A DNA stretch of 64,000 bases from Methylocystaceae bacterium (GTDB lineage Bacteria > Pseudomonadota > Alphaproteobacteria > Rhodospirillales > Terasakiellaceae). Below are positions 50,153-61,766 of this stretch, piece by piece. The stretch spans positions 117,520 through 181,519 of the forward strand of contig JABXIG010000001.1 in the NCBI GenBank assembly GCA_013373205.1, given 5' to 3'. The notes below the pieces were generated by a model. The model was given only the letters and a program-made list of their open reading frames with translations. It did not search any database and was not told the origin of the DNA. The position numbers and the translations under genes were made by a program. Positions within the stretch are counted from its first letter, which is position 1; each line of letters opens with the position of its first letter.

Positions 50153-51403
50153 ATGAGCGCGTTGAAATCAGTCAAAGGCACCTACGATCTTTTGCCCAAA
50201 GACAAGGCCGTCCATCGTCATGTGTCGGAAACTGCGCGCAATGTGGCAGAACGTTTTGGTTTTAACGAAGCTGTGACCCCGATCTTTGAACTGTCTGAAG
50301 TTTTTTCTCGCACCCTTGGGGAAACATCCGATGTGGTGACCAAGGAAATGTTTTCGTTTGAGACAAAGGGCGGGGACAAGATCACCCTGCGCCCCGAAGG
50401 TACGGCTGGTATTTGCCGTTCTTTCATTTCAAACGGTTTGCAGCATGAAGCCCCTGTAAAGCAGTTCTATTATGGTCCGATGTTCCGTTACGAGCGTCCG
50501 CAAAAAGGCCGCCAGCGTCAGTTCCATCAGGTCGGGATCGAATTAATCGGTGTGGAAACACCCCAAGCTGATGTTGAAGTGATTGCTGCGGGCTACCAGT
50601 TCCTGAAAGAACTTGGTTTTGCCGATGATATCACACTGGAACTGAACAGCTTGGGTGATAAGGAAAGCCGCAGCAGCTATCGCGAAAAACTAGTGGCGTA
50701 TTTCACCCAGTTTGAAGACCAGCTTTCTGAAGATAGTATGAACCGTCTGCAAACCAATCCGCTTCGTATCCTCGATTCCAAGGATGAAGGCGATAAGGCT
50801 TTGGTACAGGACGCGCCGATCTTAAGTGAATGTTTGAACGAAAAATCAGCTGAATTTTATGCAGCTGTTAAACATGGCTTGGACCTTCTGGGGGTGCCTT
50901 ATGTTGAAAATACCCGTTTGGTGCGTGGGCTTGATTATTATTGCCACACGGCGTTTGAATTCACCACCACCACATTGGGGGCGCAAGGCACTGTGTTGGC
51001 AGGTGGTCGTTATGACGATCTGATCAAAATGATGGGTGGCCCGCAGGTTCCCGGTGTGGGCTGGGCATCTGGTGTAGAACGTCTGGCCCTGATGATGGGC
51101 GAAGACAGTGTGGAACTGCCGCGTCCCATCGTTATGATCCCGGTTTCGCCGGATCAGCAGGATGACGCGTTGAAACTGTCTCAAGCTTTACGTGAAGATG
51201 GTTTTATTATCGATCAGGGTTATAGCGGGAATATGAAAAAACGCTTGAACCGTGCCAATAAAGCCAATGCACGCGCCGCCATCCTGATGGGGGAAGATGA
51301 ATTGGCGCGTGGCTGTGTGACCGTGCGTGATCTGGAAACAGGCGCACAAAATGAAGTATCGCTGGACGATCTGGCCACAAGTCTGGCACAGTTCAAAGCA
51401 TAA
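50153..51403 (+). CDS. hisS: Histidyl-tRNA synthetase
   Basis: KGTYDLLPKD, LRPEGTAGICRSFI, FRYERPQKGRQRQFHQVGIE, TRLVRGLDYYCHTAFE. Confidence 0.97.
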   Translation: MSALKSVKGTYDLLPKDKAVHRHVSETARNVAERFGFNEAVTPIFELSEVFSRTLGETSDVVTKEMFSFETKGGDKITLRPEGTAGICRSFISNGLQHEAPVKQFYYGPMFRYERPQKGRQRQFHQVGIELIGVETPQADVEVIAAGYQFLKELGFADDITLELNSLGDKESRSSYREKLVAYFTQFEDQLSEDSMNRLQTNPLRILDSKDEGDKALVQDAPILSECLNEKSAEFYAAVKHGLDLLGVPYVENTRLVRGLDYYCHTAFEFTTTTLGAQGTVLAGGRYDDLIKMMGGPQVPGVGWASGVERLALMMGEDSVELPRPIVMIPVSPDQQDDALKLSQALREDGFIIDQGYSGNMKKRLNRANKANARAAILMGEDELARGCVTVRDLETGAQNEVSLDDLATSLAQFKA

Positions 51404-51420
51404 ATAATAATAAGGGTGAC

Positions 51421-52683
51421 ATGAGCGGTCTGTTTTCAAGTGATACACAGGTTTTGGTGATTGGGGCGAACCATCGTTCCAGCTCTCTTGCCATGCGTGA
51501 TCGCTTGTTTCTGGACGAAACAGAGGTTATCCCCTTTCTGACGCAACTTAAGGAAAAAGGCGTAGAACAATGCCTTGTTGTTTCCACTTGTGACCGGGTT
51601 GAAATTCATGCTGTCGACCATGACCCCGAAAAGGCCGAAGCTGTTGTGATCGACCTGTTGGCTGCACGCGCTGAACTGGATGTGGAGACCATCAAAAGCC
51701 AGCTCTACAGTTACCGAAACGAGGAAGCCGTTCATCATATTTTTCGCGTGACCGCATCGCTTGATAGTCTGATGGTCGGGGAACCACAAGTGGTTGCCCA
51801 AGTGAAAGACGCCCATCGTTTTGCTGTCGAAGCCGGTACAGTTGGTGCAGAATTGGAACGTATTTTTCAGGCGGCTTACGGAACAGCCAAACGGGTGCGT
51901 TCTGAAACGGCTGTGGGGGAACGTCCGGTGTCCATTGCATCGGTCGCCGTTCAAATTGCCAAAGAGCTGCATGGTGATCTCGATCGCTGTAAGGGTTTGT
52001 TGATCGGGGCTGGTGATATGGGCGAATTGACCGCGCAAAGTCTGATCGAAGCGGGCCTGAAAGATTTTACCTGTCTGCATTCCTTTGACGGGCGGGCCAA
52101 ACGGATTGCGCGCAATCTATCCTGTCATGCGGGAAATTTTGATCATCGCGATCGTCTGGCGTGCGAATCTGATATCATTTTGACCTCTATGAATAAACGT
52201 TCGCGCGTGGTGAGTGTCGAGATGGTGGAATTTGCTTTAAAGGTGCGCAAAAACCGCCCGATCTTTTTAATTGATACGGGGATCCCCGGTGATATCGATC
52301 CGGCGGTCAATGATGTGGATGGGGCGTTTTTGTATGACCTGCATGATCTGGAACAGGTTGCGATGGAAGGTCGTGCATCACGCGAAGCCGAAGCCCGTGC
52401 GGCCGCACGCATTTTGGAAAAAGATTTAGCAGACTTCTTTAAAGGTAAAGAAGAACGCATGGCCGTGCCATTGGTTTCATCTTTGCGCGATCGTTTCGAA
52501 GCCGAACGTCAGGCCGTTCTGGCCCAATATGGAAATGATGCGGATAAAGCAACGCGATTGTTAATCAATCGCCTGTTACACGCCCCCAGCGAAGAATTGC
52601 GCGCGCTGGCGGCGTTGAAGAAAAAGAAAGAATGGGATAAAGCTGAGGAGCTGATCTCCAAGCTTTTCCTCAAGGAGAAATAA
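51421..52683 (+). CDS. hemA: Glutamyl-tRNA reductase
   Basis: [46 protein letters not shown]. Confidence 0.95.
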   Translation: MSGLFSSDTQVLVIGANHRSSSLAMRDRLFLDETEVIPFLTQLKEKGVEQCLVVSTCDRVEIHAVDHDPEKAEAVVIDLLAARAELDVETIKSQLYSYRNEEAVHHIFRVTASLDSLMVGEPQVVAQVKDAHRFAVEAGTVGAELERIFQAAYGTAKRVRSETAVGERPVSIASVAVQIAKELHGDLDRCKGLLIGAGDMGELTAQSLIEAGLKDFTCLHSFDGRAKRIARNLSCHAGNFDHRDRLACESDIILTSMNKRSRVVSVEMVEFALKVRKNRPIFLIDTGIPGDIDPAVNDVDGAFLYDLHDLEQVAMEGRASREAEARAAARILEKDLADFFKGKEERMAVPLVSSLRDRFEAERQAVLAQYGNDADKATRLLINRLLHAPSEELRALAALKKKKEWDKAEELISKLFLKEK

Positions 52684-52685
52684 AC

Positions 52686-53759
52686 GTGAGCTTTAATGAG
52701 ACACTCAGCCAAGTGGTGAACCGCCATGAGGAGCTGGAGGCATTGATGGCGGATGCCTCAAGCATGGATGCATCCGAATTTACCAAGATGTCTAAAGAAT
52801 ATGCCGATCTCACACCTGTTGTGGAAGCGGTTAAAACGCTGCGTTCTGCCCAAGATGAAATCGAAGAATGCGCCCAATTGATCGCGGACCCGGATTGTGA
52901 TTCGGAGATGAAAGAACTGGCCGAAGCAGAGTTTCACGACCTCAAAAAGTCCATCCCCGAACTGGAACGCAGCGTGCAATTGATGCTGTTGCCCAAGGAT
53001 GAAGCGGATGAGAAAAACGCCATTCTTGAAATTCGTGCTGGTACAGGCGGCGATGAAGCTGCCCTTTTTGCCGCTGATCTTTATCGCATGTATCAACGTT
53101 ATGCCGAACGTCTGGGCTGGAAGTTTGAATTGCTGGATGTCAATGAAATCGGCATCGGTGGATTTAAAGAAGTCTCGGTCGCCATTACGGGTAAGAATGT
53201 GTTCGCGCGATTTAAATATGAATCGGGTGTTCATCGGGTGCAACGGGTGCCCGCGACAGAAAGTGGCGGTCGTATTCATACATCAGCTGCAACCGTGGCT
53301 GTGCTGCCCGAAGCCGAAGATGTGGATATTAAAATCGATGCCAAAGATTTGCGCATTGATACCTACCGTTCCCAAGGTGCAGGTGGACAGCACGTAAACA
53401 CCACGGATTCTGCGGTGCGTATTACCCATATTCCGACAGGTCTGGTTACACAATGTCAGGACAACAAGTCCCAGCATAAAAACAAAGATCAGGCCATGAA
53501 GATGATGCGCGCCAAGCTTTATGACCATGAACGTCAGCAATTGGATGACGAACGTGCTGCAGATCGTAAAAACCAGGTGGGTTCTGGTGATCGTTCTGAA
53601 CGCATCCGCACTTATAACTTCCCGCAAGGTCGTATTTCGGATCATCGGATCAATTTGACCCTTTATCGTCTGGAAGAGATTTTGCAGGGCGATCTGGATG
53701 AAGTGATTGATGCGTTGATTGCAGAAGATCAAGCGCAGAAACTGGCTGAACTGTCTTAA
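52686..53759 (+). CDS. prfA: Peptide chain release factor 1
   Basis: [77 protein letters not shown] start. Confidence 0.97.
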   Translation: MSFNETLSQVVNRHEELEALMADASSMDASEFTKMSKEYADLTPVVEAVKTLRSAQDEIEECAQLIADPDCDSEMKELAEAEFHDLKKSIPELERSVQLMLLPKDEADEKNAILEIRAGTGGDEAALFAADLYRMYQRYAERLGWKFELLDVNEIGIGGFKEVSVAITGKNVFARFKYESGVHRVQRVPATESGGRIHTSAATVAVLPEAEDVDIKIDAKDLRIDTYRSQGAGGQHVNTTDSAVRITHIPTGLVTQCQDNKSQHKNKDQAMKMMRAKLYDHERQQLDDERAADRKNQVGSGDRSERIRTYNFPQGRISDHRINLTLYRLEEILQGDLDEVIDALIAEDQAQKLAELS

Positions 53760-53772
53760 GCCATCCTGACGT

Positions 53773-53869
53773 GTCATCCCGCACTTGTTGCGGGACAACC
53801 CGTTGAAGCCTTGTTGATGAAATATCCAGTTTACACTATCCGATTGTCCCGCAACAAGTGCGGGATGAC
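53773..53869. repeat. BIME/MITE-like palindromic repeat, copy B
   Basis: Perfect 26-bp terminal inverted repeats gtcatcccgcacttgttgcgggacaa (53773-53798) and ttgtcccgcaacaagtgcgggatgac (53844-53869). Confidence 0.85.
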
Positions 53870-53880
53870 AGCAGGGGTAC

Positions 53881-54732
53881 ATGAAAACCATCGGTGAAAC
53901 ACTCCAACAGCTTGTTGAAACGCTGACGAAAGCCGGCATTGATGAGGCGCGCACGGACGCAAGGCTATTGCTGGAACATGTGCTGGATGTGGATCGCACG
54001 GTTTTAATTGCCTATCCAGAACGCGAGATTTCACAAGATCAGTGCGCAGAGCTGGACGCATTGTTGAAAAGACGCCTAAATCGTGAACCCATGTCTCATT
54101 TGTTGGGCTATCGGGAATTTTGGTCATTACGTTTTAAGGTGACGAAAGAGACCCTGACGCCGCGACCCGATAGCGAAACCCTGATCGAGGCGGTTTTGCG
54201 TCATCTGCCGGATGTGGATGCACCTTTGAATGTGCTTGACTTAGGGGTGGGGACGGGGTGTCTGATCTTATCTGTTCTGTCCGAATATAAAAAGGCACAT
54301 GGCTTGGGCATTGATTTGAGTGACGATGCATTACGTGTTGCCATAGAAAATGCAAAAATGCTGGGCTTGGCAGATCGTTGTGATTTTCAGATCGGGGATT
54401 GGATGGAAGGGCTTAACGATCAATATGATCTGATTCTGTCCAATCCACCCTATATCCCAACAGGCGATAAAAGTATTTTAGAGCCGGAAGTCTTGGTGCA
54501 TGAACCAGCCACTGCCCTTTTTGCAGGATCAGATGGGTTGGACGATTATCGTATCTTGGCCCAACAGTTGCCCGGACGTTTGAAAGATGATGCGTTGGCT
54601 GTAATTGAACTGGGGATTGATCAATCTGATGCGGTTCTTGCACTCATGGAATCTTGTGGATTAGAGGTGATTGATAGTCCCAAAGACCTGGGTGGGATTG
54701 TGCGATGCCATATTATTCGTAAAAAAACGTAA
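53881..54732 (+). CDS. prmC: Peptide chain release factor N5-glutamine methyltransferase
   Basis: EPMSHLLGYREFWSLRFKVTKETLTPRPDSETLIE; DLILSNPPYIP. Confidence 0.95.
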   Translation: MKTIGETLQQLVETLTKAGIDEARTDARLLLEHVLDVDRTVLIAYPEREISQDQCAELDALLKRRLNREPMSHLLGYREFWSLRFKVTKETLTPRPDSETLIEAVLRHLPDVDAPLNVLDLGVGTGCLILSVLSEYKKAHGLGIDLSDDALRVAIENAKMLGLADRCDFQIGDWMEGLNDQYDLILSNPPYIPTGDKSILEPEVLVHEPATALFAGSDGLDDYRILAQQLPGRLKDDALAVIELGIDQSDAVLALMESCGLEVIDSPKDLGGIVRCHIIRKKT

Positions 54733-54971
54733 AAAATGCTTGGAAACTACAACAAACCCCTTTAGGTTACAGGGGTAACGGACACATGAATTGTGCTGCT
54801 TTTAGATAAAAATATCTCTCAAGGCATTTTGAAGAGAAAGCAGCTGGTGATTTTCCGTCAAAAAATTAGCAAAATTTCCAGAATGTGACAGACGCCTTTC
54901 AAGGTCGATGTGGTTTCGTGTAGGGCCAATGTTCTGGAAAACGGGTTTACCTCTTTTATAAATCAGGATCC

Positions 54972-55721
54972 ATGAGACAAGGTTCCAATAATCAAAGCAA
55001 TCGTCGTGGACGTGGCCGGGGCCACAACCACAATCATGGCCGTCGTAATAATCACGGTGGTAATCGCAATCAGAATTTTGACAGTAACGGACCAACGGGC
55101 CGCATTCGTGGCAACGCCAAACAGGTCTGTGAAAAATATCTGCAATTGGCAAAAGATGCTATTTCCGCAGGGGATCGTGTTCTGGCAGAAAGCCTGTTCC
55201 AGCATGCCGACCATTATGGTCGCATCGCGGCACAGTTTGCACCGAAACCCAAGCCGGAAGAATCTGCGGATAGCGATAATATAGATGTATCTGAGGATTC
55301 ATCTTCCGGGGAAGAAAAATCTTCTGAACAATCTAATGAGTCTGTTTCCATCGAAATTCAGGATGGGAATGAAACTGACTCAGATGAGACTACAGAAGAA
55401 GGTGTCGTTGCCGAAAAACCGAAGCGTCGTACGACAACCCGTCGTGCGCCTCGCAAAAAAGCGGTTGAAGAAGATAAGCCTAAATTGGGTGGCGGGACAA
55501 ACGCCGTGCCTGACTTCTTGGCCCGTCCCGTTGATGTAGATGCGGACGAGAAAACAGAAGCAGCATCTGAAGATGATGAAAAGCCCAAACGTCGTACCCG
55601 CAAGACAACCGCGAGTAAAACCACAACGACCCGCAAAACCACAACAACCCGCACCCGTCGCAAAAAAGCTGACGCCGATACAGAGGTTGTTGAGGAAAAA
55701 GCGGATAAAGAAGCTGTCTAA
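54972..55721 (+). CDS. DUF4167 domain-containing protein, basic and low-complexity
   Basis: NRRGRGRGHNHNHGRRNNHGG...GPTGRIRGNAKQVCEKYLQLAKDAISAGDRVLAESLFQHADHYGRIAAQF. Confidence 0.9.
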   Translation: MRQGSNNQSNRRGRGRGHNHNHGRRNNHGGNRNQNFDSNGPTGRIRGNAKQVCEKYLQLAKDAISAGDRVLAESLFQHADHYGRIAAQFAPKPKPEESADSDNIDVSEDSSSGEEKSSEQSNESVSIEIQDGNETDSDETTEEGVVAEKPKRRTTTRRAPRKKAVEEDKPKLGGGTNAVPDFLARPVDVDADEKTEAASEDDEKPKRRTRKTTASKTTTTRKTTTTRTRRKKADADTEVVEEKADKEAV

Positions 55722-55742
55722 GCTTTTACGTTATATGCCTTT

Positions 55743-55781
55743 AAAAACGCCCCTTCGTTTTATACGAATGGGGCGTTTTTT
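55743..55781. terminator. Bidirectional intrinsic terminator
   Basis: aaaaacgccccttcgttttatacgaatggggcgttttt between convergent genes. Confidence 0.9.
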
Positions 55782-56601
55782 ATTCATATTCACTGAGATA
55801 TGTCGCAACGGCGTGTAGGTCTTCTTTGGTTAGTTTGGATGTGGTTCTTTTGATAACATGGCCCATGGACCCGCCAAGGAAATCCCCATCGGGTGTCATT
55901 CCCATGCGCAGGACCGTCAGGAAGTCGGCCTTTTCCCACTGGGGCAGCATGGATGGAATTTTTTCGTTATCGGGGCCAACAGGGTTGCCTTTGAATTTCA
56001 TATCCGCATTAAGGGCGCCAAATATATTGCGTGGGGTATGGCATTCCCCGCAATGTGACGGGCCGTTGACAATATAGGCACCACGGTTCCATTGATCGGA
56101 TTTGTCCGGGTTGATTTTGAACGGAGCATCATCAAAGAACATCATTTTCCAGGCAAACATTAAAAAACGCATATTAAATGGAAAAGACAGGTCATGATTT
56201 GGAACGGCATTTTTGATCGGGGCTACCGTATCGAGGTAGGCTTTTAGATCGATCAAATCTGCCTGAGACATTTTTGCATAGGATGTGTAGGGAAACGCCG
56301 GGAAATAATGTGATCCTTCCGGTGAAATCCCTTTTGTCATGGCCTGGATGAAATCTTCATCTGTCCAGCCGCCGATCCCGGTGTCCGGGTCTGGGGTGAT
56401 ATTGGGGACATAAAAAGTGCCAAAGGGCGTTTTGATTGCATGTCCACCCCCTAGTTCAGCATGATTTCGCTTTGGTGTTTGATGACAGGAAATGCATCCG
56501 CCCATTTGCAAAACGTATTCCCCTTTTACTGCATCGCCAGTGGCAAAGCCGGGAAGGCTGTAAAGACAGATTGTAAGAAAGAGCAGGCAGAAACGTGTCA
56601 T
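55780..56601 (-). CDS. Diheme c-type cytochrome (alcohol/gluconate dehydrogenase cytochrome subunit-like)
   Basis: Signal peptide; two CXXCH (CISCH, CGECH); GTFYVPNITPDPDTGIGGWTDEDF. Confidence 0.88.
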   Translation of the reverse strand: MTRFCLLFLTICLYSLPGFATGDAVKGEYVLQMGGCISCHQTPKRNHAELGGGHAIKTPFGTFYVPNITPDPDTGIGGWTDEDFIQAMTKGISPEGSHYFPAFPYTSYAKMSQADLIDLKAYLDTVAPIKNAVPNHDLSFPFNMRFLMFAWKMMFFDDAPFKINPDKSDQWNRGAYIVNGPSHCGECHTPRNIFGALNADMKFKGNPVGPDNEKIPSMLPQWEKADFLTVLRMGMTPDGDFLGGSMGHVIKRTTSKLTKEDLHAVATYLSEYE

Positions 56602-56616
56602 GTCACCCGTGCCATC

Positions 56617-57087
56617 TTAGTTTTTCTTTTGACGAAATTCCGTATGGCAGTTTTTGCAGTTGTTTGCCATTTTACTAAACGCGTCCGTTAGTTCAAAATC
56701 TTCGTCATCTTTTGCTAATTGGGCAAGGGCCCCTGCATCCGCAGCAAGGCTTTTCATCAGACCGGAAAATTTGTCCCAGTCGGTCCAGATATTGGCTTTG
56801 GCTTCGGAATGTTCGGATGTGCTGCCTTCGGGGAATTTTTCAAGCGCCATGATTGCGGCATTTTGAATGGCTGTTGCACCATCTTCAACGGCTTTTAGAT
56901 CCATATCGGCTGAGCCCATGGCAATGGGTGCAACCATCTTGGTGTTTTTCCCAATGGTTTTCATCAGGTCCATACGTTCTTTCACCACACCAGTTGCCCC
57001 GTCATGTGCCTGAGCGCCGGACAGTGAAAGAAAAATGATGCTGAAGAGGATGGCTGGTTGTGTTCTGCGAAACATTTTGAGCCTCAT
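56617..57087 (-). CDS. Cytochrome c prime-type
   Basis: Signal peptide; ERMDLMKTIGKNTKMVAPIAMG; C-terminal CKNCHTEFR. Confidence 0.9.
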   Translation of the reverse strand: MRLKMFRRTQPAILFSIIFLSLSGAQAHDGATGVVKERMDLMKTIGKNTKMVAPIAMGSADMDLKAVEDGATAIQNAAIMALEKFPEGSTSEHSEAKANIWTDWDKFSGLMKSLAADAGALAQLAKDDEDFELTDAFSKMANNCKNCHTEFRQKKN

Positions 57088-57140
57088 ATCAATAAGATTA
57101 GCATTATTCTAATTTATCCAAGACCTTGCCAGAAAAATGC

Positions 57141-57170
57141 CCCTTGCGCAATAAGGGCTATGAGACATAT
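57141..57170 (+). promoter_or_regulatory. RpoH (sigma-32)-like promoter upstream of clpB
   Basis: CCCTTGCG-15 nt-GACATAT resembles CCCTTGAA-N13-17-CCCATNT; 122 bp upstream of the clpB ATG at 57271. Confidence 0.4.
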
Positions 57171-57270
57171 TCTCTTTTAGTAGACAAACCGACAGAGGTT
57201 TCCACCAAAGTTGCTTCTTAGAAGGACGAGAAAAGTGGAAATTGTCGATTAACCAAAAGGTTTGATAGTT

Positions 57271-59862
57271 ATGAATATCGAAAAATATACTGAGCGTGCG
57301 CAAGGGTTTATCCAATCCGCACAGCAACTGGCCCTGCGTGAAAATCACCAACGTTTCACGCCGGAACATCTTTTAAAAGTTCTGCTGGATGATGATCAAG
57401 GCTTGGCCGCAAGCTTGATTAATGCGGCCGGTGGGGATTTTAAGTCCGCTAAGAAAGCAAATGAACGCAGTCTGAATGCCATTCCCAAAGTGGAAGGCAG
57501 CGGGGCGGGAAATTTGTATCTCTCCAGCGAAATTGCCAAACTGTTTCAGGCCGCAGAGGAAGCTGCAGACAAAGCCGGTGATGAATATGTCACGGCTGAA
57601 ATGCTGCTGTTGGCCTGTGCCTTGAACGCAGGTTCTCCGGCGGCCAATGCATTAAAAGAAGCTAAGGTTACGCCGCAGAATTTAAACGGGGCGATCAATG
57701 CAATGCGAAAAGGGCGCAAAGCCACGTCTGCAAATGCGGAAAATAACTTTGATGCCTTGAAAAAATATGCCCGCGATCTGACACAAGCCGCCAGCGAAGG
57801 CAAGCTTGACCCTGTGATTGGCCGTGATGAAGAAATTCGCCGCGCCATTCAGGTCTTGTCTCGTCGTACCAAAAATAACCCGGTTCTGATCGGGGAGCCA
57901 GGCGTGGGGAAAACTGCGATTATCGAAGGACTGGCCAACCGCATCGTGCAAGGCGATGTGCCGGAATCCTTAAGCGATAAACGTTTGCTCGCCCTTGATC
58001 TAGGTGCTCTTGTCGCCGGTGCCAAGTTCCGCGGGGAATTTGAAGAACGCTTCAAAGCCGTATTGGAAGAAGTCGGCTCAAGTAATGGCGAGATAGTGTT
58101 GTTCATCGATGAAATGCACACGCTCGTGGGGGCGGGTGCCTCTGAAGGTTCGATGGATGCATCTAACTTGTTAAAACCAGCTTTGGCGCGCGGAGAACTT
58201 CATTGTGTGGGTGCAACCACGCTGAATGAATATCGTAAATATGTGGAAAAAGATGCGGCCTTTGCCCGTCGTTTCCAGCCTGTTTACGTGTCTGAACCGA
58301 CTGTGGAAGATTCCATCTCTATTTTGCGGGGGATCAAGGAAAAGTACGAGCTGCATCATGGCGTGCGCATTACCGATAGCGCGCTTGTGTCGGCTGCGAC
58401 TTTGTCCAATCGTTATATCACTGATCGGTTTCTGCCTGATAAAGCCATCGATTTGATGGATGAGGCAGCTTCGCGTCTGCGTATGGAAGTGGATTCCAAA
58501 CCGGAAGAAATTGACGAGTTGGATCGACGGATCATTCAGTTGAAGATTGAACGTGAAGCCCTGAAGAAAGAAACCGATCAGCCTTCTAAAGATCGTTTGG
58601 ATGATATTATCACCGAACTGGAGGATCTTGAGATCAAATCCGGCACACTGACCGCTAAGTGGCGTGATGAAAAAGAGGCTTTGGCCGATGCGACTAAAGT
58701 GAAAGAAAAGCTGGAACAGGCCCGTATTGATGTGGCGATCGCTCAACGTGAAGGCAAGCTGGAAAAAGCATCCCAATTGCTTTATGGCGAAATCCCGGCG
58801 CTGGAAGAACAATTGGCAAAGGCTGAAAGTTCTGAACAGAACCGTACCATCGAACAGGCGGTGGCCGATGAACATATTGCGTCTGTCGTGTCGCGCTGGA
58901 CAGGTGTGCCTGTTGATAAGCTGTTGCAGGGCGAACGCGATAAGCTTGTCTTTATGGAAGAAAAGTTGGGCAAACGCGTGATCGGTCAGCAAGAAGCCTT
59001 GCAAGCCGTATCTGATGCCGTGCGACGTTCGCGTGCGGGTTTGCAGGATCCGAACCGACCTATTGGTTCCTTCCTTTTCCTCGGCCCGACAGGTGTGGGG
59101 AAAACAGAACTGACCAAAGCTTTGGCTGAATTTATGTTCGATGATGAACAGGCCATGGTGCGTATCGACATGTCCGAATATATGGAAAAACATGCCGTTG
59201 CCCGTTTGATCGGTGCGCCACCGGGTTATGTCGGATATGAAGAAGGTGGTGCTTTGACCGAAGCCGTACGCCGTCGCCCCTATCAACTTGTCCTGTTTGA
59301 CGAGATTGAAAAAGCACATCCCGATGTGTTTAACGTCTTGTTACAGGTCCTAGATGAAGGGCGCTTGACCGATGGTCAGGGCCGCACGGTGGATTTCAAG
59401 AACACATTAATCATTATGACATCTAACCTGGGTGCCGAAATTATGGCTGCACAGGAAGAAGGTCATGATTCAGCTGAAATCCGTGATGAAGTTCTGGAAG
59501 TGGTCCGTGCTTCTTTCCGTCCTGAATTCTATAACCGACTGGATGAGATTATTCTCTTCCACCGTCTGTTCCGCGAACATATGGACGGGATTGTGGAAAT
59601 TCAGCTTGGTCGTATGGAAGGCTTGTTGAAAGATCGCAAGATTAAGCTGGATATTGACCGGGCCGCCTTGGATTGGCTGGCTGATAAAGGGTATGACCCG
59701 GCATATGGTGCACGTCCGTTAAAACGGGTCATCCAGAAATCGCTGAAAAACCCGCTGGCTGTACTCATGCTGGAAGGCAAAGTGGCAGATGGCGAACAGG
59801 TCACACTCAGTGCGGATGATCGCGGATTAATCATCAATGGTCATTCAGAAGCCGACCTTTAA
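57271..59862 (+). CDS. clpB: ATP-dependent chaperone ClpB
   Basis: [35 protein letters not shown]; Walker motifs [10 protein letters not shown] and [10 protein letters not shown]. Confidence 0.97.
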   Translation: MNIEKYTERAQGFIQSAQQLALRENHQRFTPEHLLKVLLDDDQGLAASLINAAGGDFKSAKKANERSLNAIPKVEGSGAGNLYLSSEIAKLFQAAEEAADKAGDEYVTAEMLLLACALNAGSPAANALKEAKVTPQNLNGAINAMRKGRKATSANAENNFDALKKYARDLTQAASEGKLDPVIGRDEEIRRAIQVLSRRTKNNPVLIGEPGVGKTAIIEGLANRIVQGDVPESLSDKRLLALDLGALVAGAKFRGEFEERFKAVLEEVGSSNGEIVLFIDEMHTLVGAGASEGSMDASNLLKPALARGELHCVGATTLNEYRKYVEKDAAFARRFQPVYVSEPTVEDSISILRGIKEKYELHHGVRITDSALVSAATLSNRYITDRFLPDKAIDLMDEAASRLRMEVDSKPEEIDELDRRIIQLKIEREALKKETDQPSKDRLDDIITELEDLEIKSGTLTAKWRDEKEALADATKVKEKLEQARIDVAIAQREGKLEKASQLLYGEIPALEEQLAKAESSEQNRTIEQAVADEHIASVVSRWTGVPVDKLLQGERDKLVFMEEKLGKRVIGQQEALQAVSDAVRRSRAGLQDPNRPIGSFLFLGPTGVGKTELTKALAEFMFDDEQAMVRIDMSEYMEKHAVARLIGAPPGYVGYEEGGALTEAVRRRPYQLVLFDEIEKAHPDVFNVLLQVLDEGRLTDGQGRTVDFKNTLIIMTSNLGAEIMAAQEEGHDSAEIRDEVLEVVRASFRPEFYNRLDEIILFHRLFREHMDGIVEIQLGRMEGLLKDRKIKLDIDRAALDWLADKGYDPAYGARPLKRVIQKSLKNPLAVLMLEGKVADGEQVTLSADDRGLIINGHSEADL

Positions 59863-59877
59863 ATCCGGACAAACGAA

Positions 59878-59909
59878 GAAAAGGCCCTCAGAAATGGGGG
59901 CCTTTTTGT
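59878..59909. terminator. Bidirectional intrinsic terminator
   Basis: gaaaaggccctcagaaatgggggccttttt. Confidence 0.8.
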
Positions 59910-59912
59910 TTG

Positions 59913-60803
59913 TTAATCCTCATAATAACCGAGCAGTCTTTGATGGAGGTCCTCAATCTCGCTTTCATGATAATCATGGGACCAACGTTTTAGGATTGTC
60001 AGATATTCTGGGCTGTTGACATGTTTGCGAAGTGACATGTTTACCCGATCTATTACGTTTGCCCCCCAAGGCGTTTTTGGGCAGGCAAAATAACTGGTCG
60101 CATTGGCGTAGTCTTCCTTGATGGGGATACTGACATAGTCATAGGGGTCCACCTGTAATTCTTTCGCCCAATAGAGGAGCCGATTTGGAAAGTCGACCAT
60201 AAAATCTGCCCGCTCCGCATTCAGCAGGCGAAAGATCAAGGTTGTTGATCCGTTATGACGGCTGACCAGTTTTTCTGATTCATATTTTGCAATGATGGGA
60301 TTAATGATGTTGCTGTAACTTCGAACCTTGTTGGTCGCCAAGCGCATACGATGTTTAGAAAAAAGGCTGTCCAGTGAAAGACTATCCGCATGATTCAGCT
60401 TTTCATGGAGCTTTTTGTGCATGATGATTTCAAATCCCGGAAAAATCACAACGGGCTTTGAGAATATCAGATATTTTTCGCGCTCCGGCGTTTTGAACAG
60501 ATAGGGGGTGCAGACGTTTAGTTTTTCTGTGGCGTAAAGCAAAAAGCGTTTGTAGGGGAGGTCGATTTCTTGATGTTCAAATTCTGTAAGATCTTTTGTT
60601 ATGAGGGCGCGGATACTATCAATAATACCGTTATTCTGATCTTCCCCTTTGGTGATCGTCAGGGGTGGGGCCTGAAAGCGTTGCCAGGTTAAAACCCTAC
60701 TATCAGATCGGTTCGGGATTTCAAAAGCAAAGACAGAGCTGCTGCATGCCAGAGAGAAGATCCCCAGGAAAAACCTGACGATTATCTTGAAAACCATATG
60801 CAT
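59913..60803 (-). CDS. Periplasmic substrate-binding-like protein
   Basis: Signal peptide, solute-binding-like pattern (KVRSYSNIINPIIAKY...ADFMVDFPNRLLYWAKEL); no adjacent permease. Confidence 0.65.
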   Translation of the reverse strand: MHMVFKIIVRFFLGIFSLACSSSVFAFEIPNRSDSRVLTWQRFQAPPLTITKGEDQNNGIIDSIRALITKDLTEFEHQEIDLPYKRFLLYATEKLNVCTPYLFKTPEREKYLIFSKPVVIFPGFEIIMHKKLHEKLNHADSLSLDSLFSKHRMRLATNKVRSYSNIINPIIAKYESEKLVSRHNGSTTLIFRLLNAERADFMVDFPNRLLYWAKELQVDPYDYVSIPIKEDYANATSYFACPKTPWGANVIDRVNMSLRKHVNSPEYLTILKRWSHDYHESEIEDLHQRLLGYYED

Positions 60804-60932
60804 TAACCCCTTATCTTCCTAAGTAGCATACTGTAAAGCAGACAATGATGTGTTACAATACTGTGATAGGCGTCACTTCGTTATTTTCCTTTTTTGGTAG
60901 AATTAAATATATTCTATGTAAAGATTAAGAAG

Positions 60933-61766
60933 ATGGTTGAGCAAATTCCATATTTATCCCCTTTCCAACGTCGTTCGGTATCAACGACGCAAGAACTGTA
61001 TGAAACGAGTAACCGGTCTTCCAACCGGATTGCGACGGGTCGTCGTGTCTCTCAGCCCATTGATGCGCCGGTTGATTTCTTTCGTGCAAAAGCTTTAAGC
61101 GACAGTTTGAGCGATCTCGGGTCGGTGAAAGGCTCAATTTCTGTCGGGCGATCGACCTTGCAAGCCACTAATGTCGGGCTGGAAGCGGTAGAACAGTTCA
61201 GCCGTCAGCTTTTGGGTATTGCTGAATACGCCAAATCAGCTGAAACATCCGAACAACGCCTAGCCTTGTCTGAGCAGTTTAACGAGGTACGCCAACAGAT
61301 TGATAATCTGGTTGGGGATACTTCCTATCTTGGCGTGAATTTACTGAACAGCACGGGGTCTGTGAAGACAACATCTGTTGGGACAGGGACAGAATCATCT
61401 GTGGTTTCAGAAGGGACAGATCAAACGGTCAACGCCTTAGGGATTGCGGATGCATCTGCGACCTATAATGATTTTGCCACCTTGTCCGACATTACCAATG
61501 CCATTGGGGATGTGCGTCGCGCGATTGATCAGGTGCGCTCAACTCAATCAGATTACACCACGGATTTGTCTGTTCTTGGGGTACGCGAAAGCTTTACAGA
61601 AGAACTCAGTAACACTTTACAGGCAGGGGTGGATGATCTGGTGAATGCGGACTTGAATGAAGAGGCAGCCGTGCAGTTATCCGCGAATGTCAGAAGTGCT
61701 TTGTCAATTGAAAGCCAGCGTATTTTGGCGCAGGGAGATAGCCTGCTTCTTGGACTGGTGCAATAA
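60933..61766 (+). CDS. Flagellin-like protein
   Basis: LYETSNRSSNRIATGRRVSQPIDAPVDFFRAKALSDSLSDL; C-term SIESQRILAQGDSLLLGLVQ. Confidence 0.85.
   Translation: MVEQIPYLSPFQRRSVSTTQELYETSNRSSNRIATGRRVSQPIDAPVDFFRAKALSDSLSDLGSVKGSISVGRSTLQATNVGLEAVEQFSRQLLGIAEYAKSAETSEQRLALSEQFNEVRQQIDNLVGDTSYLGVNLLNSTGSVKTTSVGTGTESSVVSEGTDQTVNALGIADASATYNDFATLSDITNAIGDVRRAIDQVRSTQSDYTTDLSVLGVRESFTEELSNTLQAGVDDLVNADLNEEAAVQLSANVRSALSIESQRILAQGDSLLLGLVQ

Noticed and set aside
58171-59319. 382-aa minus-strand ORF
   Set aside because: Antisense to clpB; Phe/His/Gln-rich shadow translation with no domain.
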